NCBI GenBank assembly: GCA_033816765.1 | Contig: CM066292.1 | Coordinates: 62,001 to 126,000 of the forward strand | Direction of reading: 5' to 3' | Origin: Nothopassalora personata | Lineage: Eukaryota > Ascomycota > Dothideomycetes > Mycosphaerellales > Mycosphaerellaceae | DNA length: 64,000 nucleotides | In this document: positions 29,152 to 40,590 of the stretch, piece by piece | Layout of the letters: every line of letters starts with the position of its first letter | Numbering within the stretch: the stretch's first letter is position 1 | Translations under genes and position numbers: made by a program | The notes under the pieces: generated by a model | Seen by the model: only the letters and a program-made list of their open reading frames with translations | Database searches by the model: none | Told to the model about the DNA's origin: nothing

Positions 29152-29309
29152 CTCCCTACCCAGATCGCGGATCCAGGTAAGGGACGCGTAACAACAGGAA
29201 CAGACTCACAGAACCGCGCACGGCGTAGATACAGAACTCGCGACTCGCAACATCGCAACAGAGGCAAACGGATTCAGAACACGGAACACGGTAAGGCACT
29301 AAGCAACAG

Positions 29310-31343
29310 ATGCCCAAGGAAACCAACGCACCAAAGGCCTCAGCAACAGGCCGCGTTGAAGGAAACAACATGACTTCCCAGCAGTCACAGACACAAGGCA
29401 AGCGCACCTCTCTTTTCCCCGACCTCTCCAGTTTCGACAGTCAGACACAAGGAGACGACACTCGGCGAGTCACAGTTGACACCGGTGTCGCGCTTCAGCA
29501 AGAGCTGGACAAGGCATGGAACAAAGCACAAGACAGGGAGCAGAACGGTGAGCTTGATTTCACAGAACTCTTCGAGCCCAGGGTGGGAGAAGAGGAGGAC
29601 ACACCAGTCTTCATTTCACACGACGAAGCCGAACACATCGCTGCCGCCGACTTCCAGAACATCACCGCCGAAGACCTGGCCACACTGACCAAGGAACACC
29701 CGAAGACCGTCCACGATTTCGTGCTACGAGGATTCAACACTGCCATCATATCTAGCCAACAACTCGATGTGATGCAACGCGCCAATGCACTTCAGAACAA
29801 GCAGTACCGTACGCTGTATGCCGAGTACGATCGCATCCACGGGATGCTCAAGACCGAACAGACCGCCCTCGCGAAGATGGCCCAGGACCTTAAGAATAAG
29901 AACGCCGACACCCTCAAACTCAAGGCTGTCGAGAAGAAGTACAAGGATGCGAACGAGCTATGTCAGCAGTTCGCCGATATCACCGACTCGGAGAAGAAGA
30001 AGAGCCAGGCATTACAAGCTGAGGTTGATGACCTGAAGGTCCGTCTGCAAGCAGCAGAGGACCAGGCACGAGGACGTCGTTCGCGCTCGCGCCCACGCTC
30101 ACGCCCACGATCACCACCACCCCGCGAGACCTCACTCGAGGTGCTCCAGCGTCGGTACCGTGAGGCGGCAGCAGGAGGAGGTGGCGGAGGAGACGATGAT
30201 GACGATGGCAATGGAGACAAGGACAGGGATCGCCGTGGTCGTGACCATGACCGACCACGTCGTGATGAGCGCCAAGGCACACAAGGCACGCAGCGGTCCG
30301 GCGGTGGTCGCAGCAACCGCACGCAGCAGACACCTCTCGTGGACCTGCCGGAGCGTCTCATCAACATCGACCCCACCCTCGACCGCAGCATGAAGATCGG
30401 CAAGGGTGTGCCTGACCCAAAGAAGTTCAAGAACGATGACGACCCGACTTATGACAGCTGGTACACAAGCATCCTGCTGAAGTTGACAGTCGCGACGTTC
30501 CGCACTGAACAGGACGCCCTACGCTTCCTGTATGGATGGACGGACGGTGAGGTGCAGAAGACTGTGAAGCCTCGCATCCCCATCCCCGGGCACCAGGCTT
30601 TCAACGAGTTCATGACTGGCGAAGAACTGTTGGACTGGATGACTCGACAGTACGGCGTCCGCAACGAGGCCACCAAGGCTGCAGTGGACATCACTACCTG
30701 CAAACAGGCTCAGAAGGAGAACTTCGTCCCATTCTTCGCACGCTATTCCAAGCTGAGGGCATGGGTTGACTGGAGTGACGAGACCGAGTTGATGCTGTTC
30801 CGCACACGCCTCAACAAGCGCTACTACATCAAGACCTTCGGAGACCGCGAGGTGGACCGACGTCTGAACAGCATGCAGGACGTGATCGAAGAGTGCACTG
30901 CACTGGACGAGCAGTTCTACGAGACCGAGCAGCTGTACCCTCAAGAGAACAACAACCGCCCACGCGGCAATGGAGGAGGCAACCAGAACGGCAACGGCAA
31001 CGGCAACCAGAACCAGGGCAACACAGCTGCAGCTGCAGCCGCTGGTGCTGCCGGCGCCGTCGTTCAGCGCCCACCACAGTACGTAGGCACCAAGAAGAAG
31101 GAAGACTTGCCAGCTCACCTTCGGGACCTCCCACCGCTCAACTATGAGGGTCGCGAGGAATTGAAGAAGCAGGGCAAGTGCTACCGATGCCGCACCGGAC
31201 CCCACTTATCCAGCAATACCGAGTGCCCGATGTATGGCTACGACGGCGACTATCGCCCACCGCGCCCGCGTAACAACAACGGAGGCAACACCAACCTCAG
31301 TTCCCTGGCCGCCGGGCAGGGAAATGGCGAGGCCACTGCCTAA
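29310..31343 (+). CDS. gag: Element B Gag
   Basis: 677 codons. Residues about 155-255 are heptad-rich (coiled coil), followed by an Arg/Ser/Pro patch near 255-275, a Gly/Asp/Arg-rich linker and a retrotransposon-gag capsid domain near 380-545. The C-terminus has Asn/Gly/Gln repeats and a zinc-knuckle-like C-x2-C-x4-H-x6-C near residue 623, two residues longer than the standard C-x2-C-x4-H-x4-C. Gag assembles the particle and packages RNA. The stop (TAA 31341-31343) is immediately followed by the pol frame (-1), so Pol expression probably needs frameshift or reinitiation. The ATG at 29310 is the first that opens the full frame. Confidence 0.88.
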   Translation: MPKETNAPKASATGRVEGNNMTSQQSQTQGKRTSLFPDLSSFDSQTQGDDTRRVTVDTGVALQQELDKAWNKAQDREQNGELDFTELFEPRVGEEEDTPVFISHDEAEHIAAADFQNITAEDLATLTKEHPKTVHDFVLRGFNTAIISSQQLDVMQRANALQNKQYRTLYAEYDRIHGMLKTEQTALAKMAQDLKNKNADTLKLKAVEKKYKDANELCQQFADITDSEKKKSQALQAEVDDLKVRLQAAEDQARGRRSRSRPRSRPRSPPPRETSLEVLQRRYREAAAGGGGGGDDDDDGNGDKDRDRRGRDHDRPRRDERQGTQGTQRSGGGRSNRTQQTPLVDLPERLINIDPTLDRSMKIGKGVPDPKKFKNDDDPTYDSWYTSILLKLTVATFRTEQDALRFLYGWTDGEVQKTVKPRIPIPGHQAFNEFMTGEELLDWMTRQYGVRNEATKAAVDITTCKQAQKENFVPFFARYSKLRAWVDWSDETELMLFRTRLNKRYYIKTFGDREVDRRLNSMQDVIEECTALDEQFYETEQLYPQENNNRPRGNGGGNQNGNGNGNQNQGNTAAAAAAGAAGAVVQRPPQYVGTKKKEDLPAHLRDLPPLNYEGREELKKQGKCYRCRTGPHLSSNTECPMYGYDGDYRPPRPRNNNGGNTNLSSLAAGQGNGEATA

Positions 31344-31345
31344 GC

Positions 31346-34300
31346 GTGGCAGACAGTGGTCAACCGAACAACCAAGGACAGAAAGAGCATGAGATTGAGA
31401 GACACAGAGTGCAAGAGCAAGACACGGATACAGACTATGGTGAGGAGCTGAAGATATCGGCCTGCGCATTGGAGCCGCAGCAACCAGATGTACACCCTCA
31501 CATAGTACTCCCAGTAATGATACAGCATGGGAAGGCACGAGGCCTTGTAGACTCTGCTTCCACCTCTCTCTTTCTCGACTGGAAGTTCACACGCAAACAC
31601 AGAATACCCTTGATACCCCTTGTGCGCAACAAGAACCTGACCCTTGGGGATGGTAAGGCTGCTGCACGTCGCATCACGCACGTAGCCCTCGTCGATGTTG
31701 ATATCGACGGTCATCACGAGCAAATGCTATGCTACATAACCGACCTCGAATACGACATCGTCCTGGGCCTGCCGTGGCTGAGCACGCACAACCCAAACAT
31801 CTTCTGGGAGACCGGTGAAGTGGCACTCAGATCAGACTACTGCTTTGGTCACTGTCTTAAGAACAAGACATCGACAACAGTCCAGTCCCTGAACCATCGA
31901 CACCGACAACGTAAGGAAGCAATGAAATATGGACCAGAGCCCTTCACCGATGATCGCAGCTTCACGGCAGGAGGGGCAGAAGCAGAACTGAACCTATCCT
32001 CGATGGGCCTGTACGACGATGATGAGGAAGTCGAGTGTATAGGCGTCACGCAGCGCGCCTTCGAGATGTACGCGCACCGACCTGGCGCTGAATGTTTCTA
32101 CATACTATCTACCGGCAAAGAGGACGAAGAAGGCGATGGTGAGATCAAGCTGAGCGCAATGGCAGCTGATGACTTGGATCAGTTCCTGAACAAGGAGTTC
32201 AACCATAACCCGAAGGAGAAGCTCCCACCAGAATACCATGATCTCGTAGATGCATTCTCAGCGAAAGACCATGAAGGACTTCCTCCTCACAGACCTGGAA
32301 TCGACCACGAAATTCACATCAAGCCTGATGGGCCCCAAGAACCGCCATACCGTAAGCCCTACGGACTGGCGCCTCAGGAGAATGAAGCAGTCAAGAAGTG
32401 GGTCACCGAACAGGAGCAACAAGGCAAAGTCCGGCCAGCAGGACAGAAGACGAGCCAATCGCCGGCACCAGTACTGGTAGTCAGAAAGCCAGGCGGTGGA
32501 CTGCGCGTGTGCATCGACTACCGAGGACTCAATGCGATCACTATCAAGAACAGGTACCCTATACCGCTAATCCAAGAGACACTGAACCGCATGCACGGCA
32601 AGAGGTACTTCACGAAGCTGGACATCGTCGCAGCCTTCAACAAGCTTCGCATTGCAGAAGGGCACGAATGGCTTACAGCATTCGCTACACGATATGGGGT
32701 GTACGAATGTCTTGTGTTACCATTCGGCCTATGCAATGGCCCTGCGTCGTTTCAGTCATACATTAACAGCGTGTTACAAGAACACCTGGATGACTTCGTC
32801 TCCGCGTACCTGGACGACGTTTTAATTTTTAGCGACACACTGGAGGAGCACATCGAACATGTGCGCAAGGTACTAGCAAAATTGAGGGATGCCGGACTGA
32901 CGGTCGACATCGACAAGTGCGAGTTCCACCAGCAGCGAGTTAAGTACCTGGGACTTATTATCACCCCAGATGGCATCGAAATGGACCCAGAGAAGCTTGA
33001 ATGTATCCAGTCATGGGAAGCACCTTCCAACCTCAAGGATGTGCAGGCGTTCCTCGGATTCGCCAACTTTTACAGACGGTTCATCGAGGCCTTCTCACGC
33101 CTCGCAGCGCCGCTGACCGAATTGACCAAGTCAAATGGACCTAGTAATCACAAGAATCGCAGGGTTGACTGGACACCAGCATGCCAAGCAGCATTTGACG
33201 CTCTGAAGGCAGCATTCAGCAAAGCCGGTATGCTCGCACACTATGTGCCCGGTAGGCAAACAGTAGTCGAAACGGACTCATCAGATTTCGTGAACGCCGG
33301 AGTGCTTTCTCAGTACGACGAGGAAGGCGTGCTTCACCCTGTAGCATTCTATTCAAAGAAGCTGAGCCCGCAGGAATGCAACTATGAGATTTATGACAAG
33401 GAGCTTCTAGCGATTATTAAGGCCTTCGAGGAATGGCGCCCGGAGTTGGCCTGCGAGGCGGATGATGACACCATCGAACCCGTGAAGGTGTTCACGGATC
33501 ACAAGAACTTGGAGTACTTTATGACCACTAAGCAGCTGAATCGGCGCCAGGCACGTTGGGCCGAATTCCTGTCCCAGTTCAACTTCCGTATTGTCTATCG
33601 ACCAGGTGTCCAAGGCACAAAGCCTGACAGCCTCACGAGACGCAGCCAGGACCTTCCGCAGGGGGTGGACGATCCGCGAAATCAGCATCAGCATCAGACG
33701 TTGCTGCCGCCTGAGCGATTTCTTAAGATCGACTCGATGCGCGCAACTGTCGAAGATGCGGCTGAGGATGTTGCACCTGTTGAGAACACACCTACCGCAC
33801 CAATTGAGGAAGCCCTGAACCCGGAGGCCACCGAATTCATACCGTCCACGCAGACGCAGACAGCATCCGAGACGGAACAGGAAGCCGAACTCGAGTACAG
33901 AATGACAATGGCTTATGCCGCGGATGCAGACCTGAAGTCAGCTATCAGAGCCCTGCAGAAGGGCGAGACCCCAGCACTCCTTCAGAAAGCGAAGGTGCAT
34001 CCAGTACACTGCAAGGTCGAAGGGGACCTGCTGTACGTCCGTAACCAGTATAATGACTGGAGTCTATGGGTGCCAGAGGACCAGAAGCTCCGCACTCGGA
34101 TAGTCAAGATGAACCATGACACCCCAGCGGCCGGTCACCCAGGCAGAGCCCGCACCTACGAGCTCGTTGCACGTGAATTCTACTGGCCTGGTTTGGCTAG
34201 ATCTGTGCGCAGATACAACGCGAATTGCCGCAGGTGCCGCACGACGAAATCTGTGCATACCCAGCCACCTGGATTACTGCACCCACTTTCGGTGCCAGAA

Positions 34301-36148
34301 CGACCTTGGCAACACATCGCAGTTGACTTTGTGGTTGACCTGCCACCAAGCGAACTCGACGGCATGACTTACACCAATGTTATGACAGTCACCGACAGAC
34401 TCACTAAGGAAGTGGAACTGATACCCATCGGCGCGATGACAGCGCAGAACGCGGCGCGACTTTTCTTAAAGCACGTGTTCACCCGGCATGGCCTCCCAGA
34501 AACCATCACGTCTGATCGCGGAAAGCAGTTCATCGCCACTTTCTGGAAGCGCCTATGCAAGATGCTGCGCATCAGCAGGAAGCTGAGTTCCTCCTACCAC
34601 CCTGAAACGGATGGGCAATCAGAACGCACTAACCAAGAGATGGAACAGTACTTACGCACCTTCACGAATGAGGCACAGAGCGACTGGGCCGACTGGCTGT
34701 GCTTAGCGCAGTTCGCTATTAACAACCGAGTGTCGGAGACCACTGGAGTGTCACCGTTCTACGCCAATGTTGGATATAACCCAGAGTTCACCGAGCGTAT
34801 CGATTTGCAAGCAGGCAAGGACCGACACATGACAACCCTTCAGCGACTCGACAGCAAGTCAGCCGAAGCCTTCGCCAAACGCATCTGTGAGCTACATCGC
34901 AATCTTCAAGAGAACATGAGGATGTCACAGGCGCTGCAAGCCGAAGCAGCAAACAGGCACCGAAGCATCCCACCAGACTACAAGGTTGGCGACTGGGTGT
35001 ATCTAAGCACGAAGAACATTCGCACCACTCGACCATCCAAGAAGCTGGACCGCAGATATGCAGGACCGTACCAGATCACGGAGGTGATGCCCGCTAGGCT
35101 GTCATACAAGCTGAACCTGTCGGATGCATTGAGCGGACTCGATAATTGCTTCCACACCTCCCTGTTGCAGCGAGCCGACAACCCCGATCTCCCACCGCTC
35201 GAGGGACAGCACCTGGCACCGCCGCCGCCAGTGGCCATCGAACCCGACACAACTGCAGCTGACGCAGTCGCCGATGTCACAGTCACAGCCCCGGCACCAG
35301 AATATGAGGTGGACAAGATCTTGGACATGTACACGCGGAAGCGCGCAGGCAAAGTGAAGAAGGGAAAGAAGCGCAAGGTGGACACTTGGTACAAGGTGCG
35401 ATGGACTGGCTATCAGGATATGGAGGCCGGAGAGACTTGGCAACCTGCAGAGGACCTGTTTGTGAGGGCAGCCGCCGCTCTTGCGGACTTTCACCACAGC
35501 CGGCCGGATTTGCCCACGCCTCAGGGCTTCGCAACGCCATCTGACTGGTCTCCAGTCAATGAGGTGCTCGGACTTAACACGATCAGGGTCGACAGAGACA
35601 CCGCCACAAATAAGCCTAGCCGAGCCTTGCCTCTGATAGAATCTGGTCAGCGCATGTTCACTACGCACCGCTACGATGATCAGGTTACAGGAAAGTCCGT
35701 CGTCCCAACTGAGGATCACGGTGCAAGCCGCCGCCCTCAGCTCTACGACAGAACAGACAGTTGTACCGATGTTCTAGCGAACCCTGCAGAGCCTGCATTG
35801 ATACCCAACCTTGGTCAAAAGGATCAGACGCGAGCGTTCGCCGAAGAGGGGCTTAGGCCCTGGGCGTGCCAGCAGTATGAGCAAACAGAGTCTGATGCGC
35901 AAGCCGCAGCAGTAGTGACAGAGATGGAGGACGACCTTGAAGACGATTGGACGTTTGCACGATTATGGAGTTCGACAGGCAAGGATGATAAGTGGCCGCA
36001 CAAGACGATGGATAGGCGAGTTAATGGACTGAACGCTCAGAGGACTGAGACGAGTTTTGAGAGGGGGGGTACTGTCACGGGCAGCCCGCGACCCTTCACT
36101 GACGATGCGTCGTCCCGGCGGAACCTCGGACCTTCCGCATCGGGTTAG
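31346..36148 (+). CDS. pol: Element B Pol: protease, RT, RNase H, integrase, chromodomain
   Basis: 1600 codons, listed from a GTG; the real product is probably made with or after Gag. Protease VDSAST near residue 70; RT from about 380 to 560 with YLDD near 487; RNase H with ETDSSD near 641; integrase HHCC near 925-955, then D-D-35-E (AVDFVV, TSDRGKQF, GQSERTNQ); a GPY/F module (AGPYQI) near 1235; and a chromodomain near 1318-1378 (YEVDKILD ... WYKVRWTGYQD ... GETWQP). The chromodomain has a Lys/Arg-rich insertion between its first strands. About 200 more residues follow, and the last 25 codons run into the 3' LTR. All catalytic residues are present, so it is likely functional. Chromodomains target integration to H3K9-methylated chromatin in relatives. 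Confidence 0.92.
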   Translation: MADSGQPNNQGQKEHEIERHRVQEQDTDTDYGEELKISACALEPQQPDVHPHIVLPVMIQHGKARGLVDSASTSLFLDWKFTRKHRIPLIPLVRNKNLTLGDGKAAARRITHVALVDVDIDGHHEQMLCYITDLEYDIVLGLPWLSTHNPNIFWETGEVALRSDYCFGHCLKNKTSTTVQSLNHRHRQRKEAMKYGPEPFTDDRSFTAGGAEAELNLSSMGLYDDDEEVECIGVTQRAFEMYAHRPGAECFYILSTGKEDEEGDGEIKLSAMAADDLDQFLNKEFNHNPKEKLPPEYHDLVDAFSAKDHEGLPPHRPGIDHEIHIKPDGPQEPPYRKPYGLAPQENEAVKKWVTEQEQQGKVRPAGQKTSQSPAPVLVVRKPGGGLRVCIDYRGLNAITIKNRYPIPLIQETLNRMHGKRYFTKLDIVAAFNKLRIAEGHEWLTAFATRYGVYECLVLPFGLCNGPASFQSYINSVLQEHLDDFVSAYLDDVLIFSDTLEEHIEHVRKVLAKLRDAGLTVDIDKCEFHQQRVKYLGLIITPDGIEMDPEKLECIQSWEAPSNLKDVQAFLGFANFYRRFIEAFSRLAAPLTELTKSNGPSNHKNRRVDWTPACQAAFDALKAAFSKAGMLAHYVPGRQTVVETDSSDFVNAGVLSQYDEEGVLHPVAFYSKKLSPQECNYEIYDKELLAIIKAFEEWRPELACEADDDTIEPVKVFTDHKNLEYFMTTKQLNRRQARWAEFLSQFNFRIVYRPGVQGTKPDSLTRRSQDLPQGVDDPRNQHQHQTLLPPERFLKIDSMRATVEDAAEDVAPVENTPTAPIEEALNPEATEFIPSTQTQTASETEQEAELEYRMTMAYAADADLKSAIRALQKGETPALLQKAKVHPVHCKVEGDLLYVRNQYNDWSLWVPEDQKLRTRIVKMNHDTPAAGHPGRARTYELVAREFYWPGLARSVRRYNANCRRCRTTKSVHTQPPGLLHPLSVPERPWQHIAVDFVVDLPPSELDGMTYTNVMTVTDRLTKEVELIPIGAMTAQNAARLFLKHVFTRHGLPETITSDRGKQFIATFWKRLCKMLRISRKLSSSYHPETDGQSERTNQEMEQYLRTFTNEAQSDWADWLCLAQFAINNRVSETTGVSPFYANVGYNPEFTERIDLQAGKDRHMTTLQRLDSKSAEAFAKRICELHRNLQENMRMSQALQAEAANRHRSIPPDYKVGDWVYLSTKNIRTTRPSKKLDRRYAGPYQITEVMPARLSYKLNLSDALSGLDNCFHTSLLQRADNPDLPPLEGQHLAPPPPVAIEPDTTAADAVADVTVTAPAPEYEVDKILDMYTRKRAGKVKKGKKRKVDTWYKVRWTGYQDMEAGETWQPAEDLFVRAAAALADFHHSRPDLPTPQGFATPSDWSPVNEVLGLNTIRVDRDTATNKPSRALPLIESGQRMFTTHRYDDQVTGKSVVPTEDHGASRRPQLYDRTDSCTDVLANPAEPALIPNLGQKDQTRAFAEEGLRPWACQQYEQTESDAQAAAVVTEMEDDLEDDWTFARLWSSTGKDDKWPHKTMDRRVNGLNAQRTETSFERGGTVTGSPRPFTDDASSRRNLGPSASG

Positions 36149-36256
36149 CGCGGCTTGGCGTTGCTTTATCTATCCGCCGCGCCTCGCGCTCCTCTTTCGT
36201 AGCTTCGTAGAACAACAACTATCTCATTCGGACCCTATGGTACGCGCGCCCTTACA
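36073..36256 (+). repeat. Element B 3' LTR and polypurine tract
   Basis: Copy of 28957-29140. The purine run GAGAGGGGGGG at 36059-36069 just before it is the plus-strand primer. The pol reading frame ends within it at 36148. Confidence 0.85.
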
Positions 36257-36261
36257 TTTAA

Positions 36262-39200
36262 CGATAATAAAAGTAATAAAGAAAACTAAGACCTAGGATA
36301 GAACGGATCGTAGTTACTAGAACTATAGGAAGAAAGTTAAGAAACTACCGGGCTAGATACTATCGAGGAAGATTAGAATCCGGAAGAATTAAGCGAAGAA
36401 GATTCCTCCGAAGAAGAAGAGAGCGATACTAACGACGATAACAAACAACTTACCTTTACGGTAGACGTACCTAAGAAATTGTACGATATAATTGTCTACC
36501 TATAGAGAAGGTATAAAGAATTCCTACTAAGGATATTAGGACGACGAGTACTATACCCCTACGAGTTCAATAAGACTCTCGACACGCGACGCGCAATAAC
36601 TTAGAGCTACCCAATTATCGACGTTCGGGAAAATCTTACTATAGTAGTTACCGAACGACTATCTATAGGAAGTAAGATTATAGAGAAAGGATACCTTATA
36701 CCGTTAGGAACATTCGTATCGAACGAATTACGTAATATAGTATAACACGCACGCGTACTCTATTTAGAAACGTAATAGATCTAGGAACGTTAATAAATAT
36801 AGGTATAAATATAGAAAGGCTCGCGCTAGGTTTAAGCGTAGGCCTTAAGACATAAAGTACGACAAACCTTATACGAATAGGGAAAAGGATCGACTCCTTA
36901 GGAATTAGCGACCGAAAGGAGTTATATAATACATATAATACTTAAGTATCGACTATAGTGTTTCGAACTAAGATTATCGTTAACGGGGATAAGATAGATA
37001 CTATAATAGATTCCGGAGTAAGCGGGAACTTTACCTCCGAATTATTTATTATAAGACATAGAATCGCTACCTATAAGAAGAAAGAGGGTTATAAATTAAT
37101 CGCGGTAGACGGATTATCCTTACCTAGTATAGAGCGCAAGACGATACCGCTACTACTTGCTATCTAACGGCACTACGAGGAAATTATCTTAGATGTTACT
37201 AACATAGCTAGTTATAACATCGTATTAGGTATACTTTAGTTAAGAAAGTATAATCTAATTATCGACTAGAGAAGAGGAGTCCTTACATTTAGGAAATGCG
37301 ATTACGTTATCAACATTTAGCCTACGTAGTAGTAGCGTTCACTAGTAGATAAGGTAAGGAAATAGCTAAACGAGATATAGCTTACGCCGACTAGAAGGAT
37401 AGAAGAACTACCTTCGACCGGGATAGACACTAGCGTAGGGCCGCCGGGTTACGAAGTTACTAGTAGTAATAGAAGTAACGTACTATCGAAGGATACTAAT
37501 ATCTTAGAGTTAAGTATTCCTAAGGAGTATCGTAAGTAGTCGCGACTCTTTAAAGAGGAAAGAGGTAAGGATGCCTTACCTAAGCACTAACTATAGGATT
37601 ATAAGATAAACATTTAGCTAGGGAAAGAGCCTCTATAGGGACCCCTATATTAAATGTCTAAGAAAGAGCTATAGACCCTACGAGAATAGCTAAAGGAGAA
37701 GCTAGCTAAAGGATAGATAAGAAGATCTACCTTAAGTATAGGAACTCTATACATGATTGTTCTAAAAGCAAACGGGAAGTTACGACTCGTATAAGACTAT
37801 AGGAAGTTAAACGAGATTACGATTAAGAACCGATACCCGCTACCTAACATCGAAGAAGTATAAGATAGATTAACCGGATTAGACTAGTACACGAAGATTA
37901 ACCTACGAGATACCTTCTACGCTATACGGATAGTAGAAGGAGAAGAATAGAAAACCGCTTTTAGGATAAGATATAGACTTTACGAATTCTTAGTTATACT
38001 AATAGGATTAACTAACGCACCCGTATCCTATTAGAACCTTATTAACGAGACACTTAGAGACCTACTCGATGTATACGTTATCGCTTATATAGACGACATA
38101 TTAGTCTATACGAAAGGATCCCTTTAGAATTATATAAAATAAGTCTAGGACGTATTCGAACGACTTACGCGTTAAGAATTTAAGATAGCACCCGAGAAAT
38201 GCAAATTCTCTAAGAAAGAAGTTAAATTCTTAGGCTTTATTATTAGCAGTATAGGGATAACGATCGACCCTACAAAAACATAGTTAATTAGAGAATAGCT
38301 AGAACCGAAAATAGTTAAGGACGTACAATTATTCCTTAGACTAGCGAACTATAACCGGAAATTCATTAAGGACTACGTAAAGATAGCAGTACTAATAACG
38401 ATACTTACGAGAAAAGACGTTACCTAGAAATAGGGAAAGGAATAGATTAAAGCGTTTAAGAAACTTAAGGAACAATACGCTTTAGCCCCTACGCTTCGAC
38501 TATTTAATAGTAGTAAGGAAGTCTATATCGAGACCGATACGTCTAATATAGCAATAGGCGCGTATCTAACATAGACACACGATAGGTAGAGACACCTAGT
38601 AGCCTATTATTCCCGGAAAATAACTATAGCGGAATAGAACTACGACATCTATAACAAAGAGCTTCTAGCTATTGTTACTACTATACAATATTAGAGAGTA
38701 TATATCGAGGACCTACCGAAGTTAACATTCTTTCTAACTATAAGAATCTTACGTACTTTACGACGACGAAAGGACTTACCTAAAGTTAAGCCCGCTAGTC
38801 GGAGCTACTAGGACAGTATAAGTTTGAAATTAAATATACTCTAGGACGAGAGAATAGCCGCGCCGACGCGCTAAGCTAAAGAAGCGACTATATAGAAGGA
38901 AAAGAATTAGTGTAACATAAAGTACTAAAGACGAACCCTAACGGAAGTCTTGGTACTAATATAAGAGAATTTAACAACATCGTACGGATATTAGGCAATA
39001 AGGACGAACAATTCCCTATATCGTAAGGAAAATACTAAGTACTAAAGGATCGAGAAGAAGAATATATACGATAACATTACGACGGACTAACTTATAGACA
39101 CCCTAGAACTTTAAAGACAATAGACCTAATATAACGTAGCTTCTTATTCCTATAAATAAGACTTAAGGTATTACGCTACATTAAACAATACGTATACTAC

Positions 39201-40310
39201 TAACGAAATAAGGCTACGAGACATACGAAATACGGTTACCTATAGTTTAGGACACTACTAACGAAACTATAGGACGAAGTTATAATAGACTTTATTACGA
39301 AACTCCTACCGTTAAGGGATTAAGTTACGAAATAACTATACGACATAATACTCGTTATAGTTAATAGACTTACAAAATACGTATACTCCATTCCTATATT
39401 AGAAATATATAATATAGAGTAGCTCGGATATCTAGTACTAGATAGACTTATCCGATACTACGGATTCCCTTAAGCGTTTATAACGGATAGAGATAAGCTA
39501 TTTACATCGAACTACTAGAAGACGCTTATAGGAACGATTAGAATTAAGCATAAGCTGTTAATAGTATATTATCCGGAGACAGACGGACAAACCGAAAGGA
39601 TAAACTAAACGCTAGAACAATACCTACGACACTACATTAACTATGTATAAGACAACTAGGTTTCATTACTGCTACTAGCGCAGATTGTACTAAACAACTA
39701 TAAATTAGAGACAACTTTAACGACACTATTTTATGCGAACTTTAGGAAAGATCCTAACCTATTCGGAATACCTAGATCCTACCTATAAGCCGAAAGAGCG
39801 ATCGTAAAGACAGACACTCTTAGGGAAGTGTATAAAGAAACACGTAAGGCGATCAAAGATATATAATATAAACTGTCTTAATAACGGTAAGGCACGAGAA
39901 AAATAGCACCTGTACTAAAAGAGGGGGATAAGGTCTATCTCCTTATAAAAAACTTAAGAATAAGAAGATAGACTAAGAAACTAGATTACGTTAAGGTCGG
40001 ACTATTTTTTATCGACAAAGTTATAGGACTAGTTAACTACCGTCTACGGCTACTACCTAACGTAAAAATCTACCTAGTCTTCTATATCTCTAAGTTAGAA
40101 CCCGTAGACGCCAAAACACCCTACCAGAAAAGCTTCTATTTCGAGCTAGAAGTAGAAAACGAATTTAAAGTCAAAAAAATCCTAGATAAAAAAGGTTAGC
40201 AATACCTTATTAAGTAGAAAGGATACAACGAATTAGAAAATACCTAGGAACTAAAACAACACCTACGAAACTATTAGTAAAAGATCCGATAATACTAAAA
40301 ATAGGTCCGC
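36262..40310 (+). pseudogene. pol: R2 Gag end and Pol remnant with chromodomain
   Basis: After the TTTAA duplication the plus strand continues the R2 polyprotein. Landmarks are an acidic Glu/Ser stretch at 36380-36450, protease IIDSGVSGNF at about 36994-37035 (inside a short surviving frame 36958-37167), RT YIDDILVY at about 38086-38110, RNase H near 38520-38880, integrase near 39060-39660, and a chromodomain near 40150-40260 with Trp codons turned to TAG. Dozens of TAG/TAA codons show it is dead. It aligns collinearly to R1 on the other strand. Confidence 0.75.
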
Positions 40311-40348
40311 CGATACAACCTATAATAATAGATCTCTCGGCCGACGAG

Positions 40349-40422
40349 CGACTAGGGTAGGAATCGAACCTACGACCTTAAGAGTATAGATAGCTTACGC
40401 TCTACTACTAAGCTACCTAGCC
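40349..40422 (-). tRNA. tRNA-like sequence, probably a tRNA-derived relic
   Basis: The minus strand folds as a 7-bp acceptor (GGCTAGG with CCTAGTC, one G-T), U8-A9, a 4-bp D stem, and a perfect T arm (GTAGG, TTCGATT, CCTAC). The anticodon arm is abnormal: only TAAG/CTTA pairs, leaving an 11-base loop, two too many. It lies between R2 pol and the antisense ORF. It may be a mutated tRNA gene or a tRNA-derived SINE fragment; no intact amino-acid identity can be given. Confidence 0.4.
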
Positions 40423-40590
40423 GATTAATAGAAATAGGGACACAACTTATAAATAAATATCCTAATAAGTTTCTACCCCTAGGGACTCGCCCTAGGGCTC
40501 CGCCCTAGAAAGCGCCGCCTAGTCGTTTACGGGCATCTCTAGGATATTAGAGAAAGAAACTAGCGAAGGCGACACCTCTACCCCCGACGC

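Larger units (their letters stand above)
28957..36256 (+). mobile_element. B: intact Ty3/Gypsy chromovirus
   Basis: 184-bp LTRs at 28957-29140 and 36073-36256 (TGTCACGGGC...CGCCCTTACA) appear identical and are flanked by TTTAA at 28952-28956 and 36257-36261. It inserted into R2 gag. Gag and Pol frames are open, with no RIP scars. The primer-binding site appears self-complementary to the predicted RNA 5' end, as in Tf1/sushi elements. Confidence 0.92.

Noticed and set aside
28956..29180. 74-aa ORF also seen at 36057-36296
   Set aside because: Falls within the element B LTR; not a gene.
30519..31205. 228-aa minus-strand ORF with hydrophobic runs in element B
   Set aside because: Antisense of gag; hydrophobic Val/Leu/Ala runs are the complement of Gln/Asn/Asp/Lys codons.
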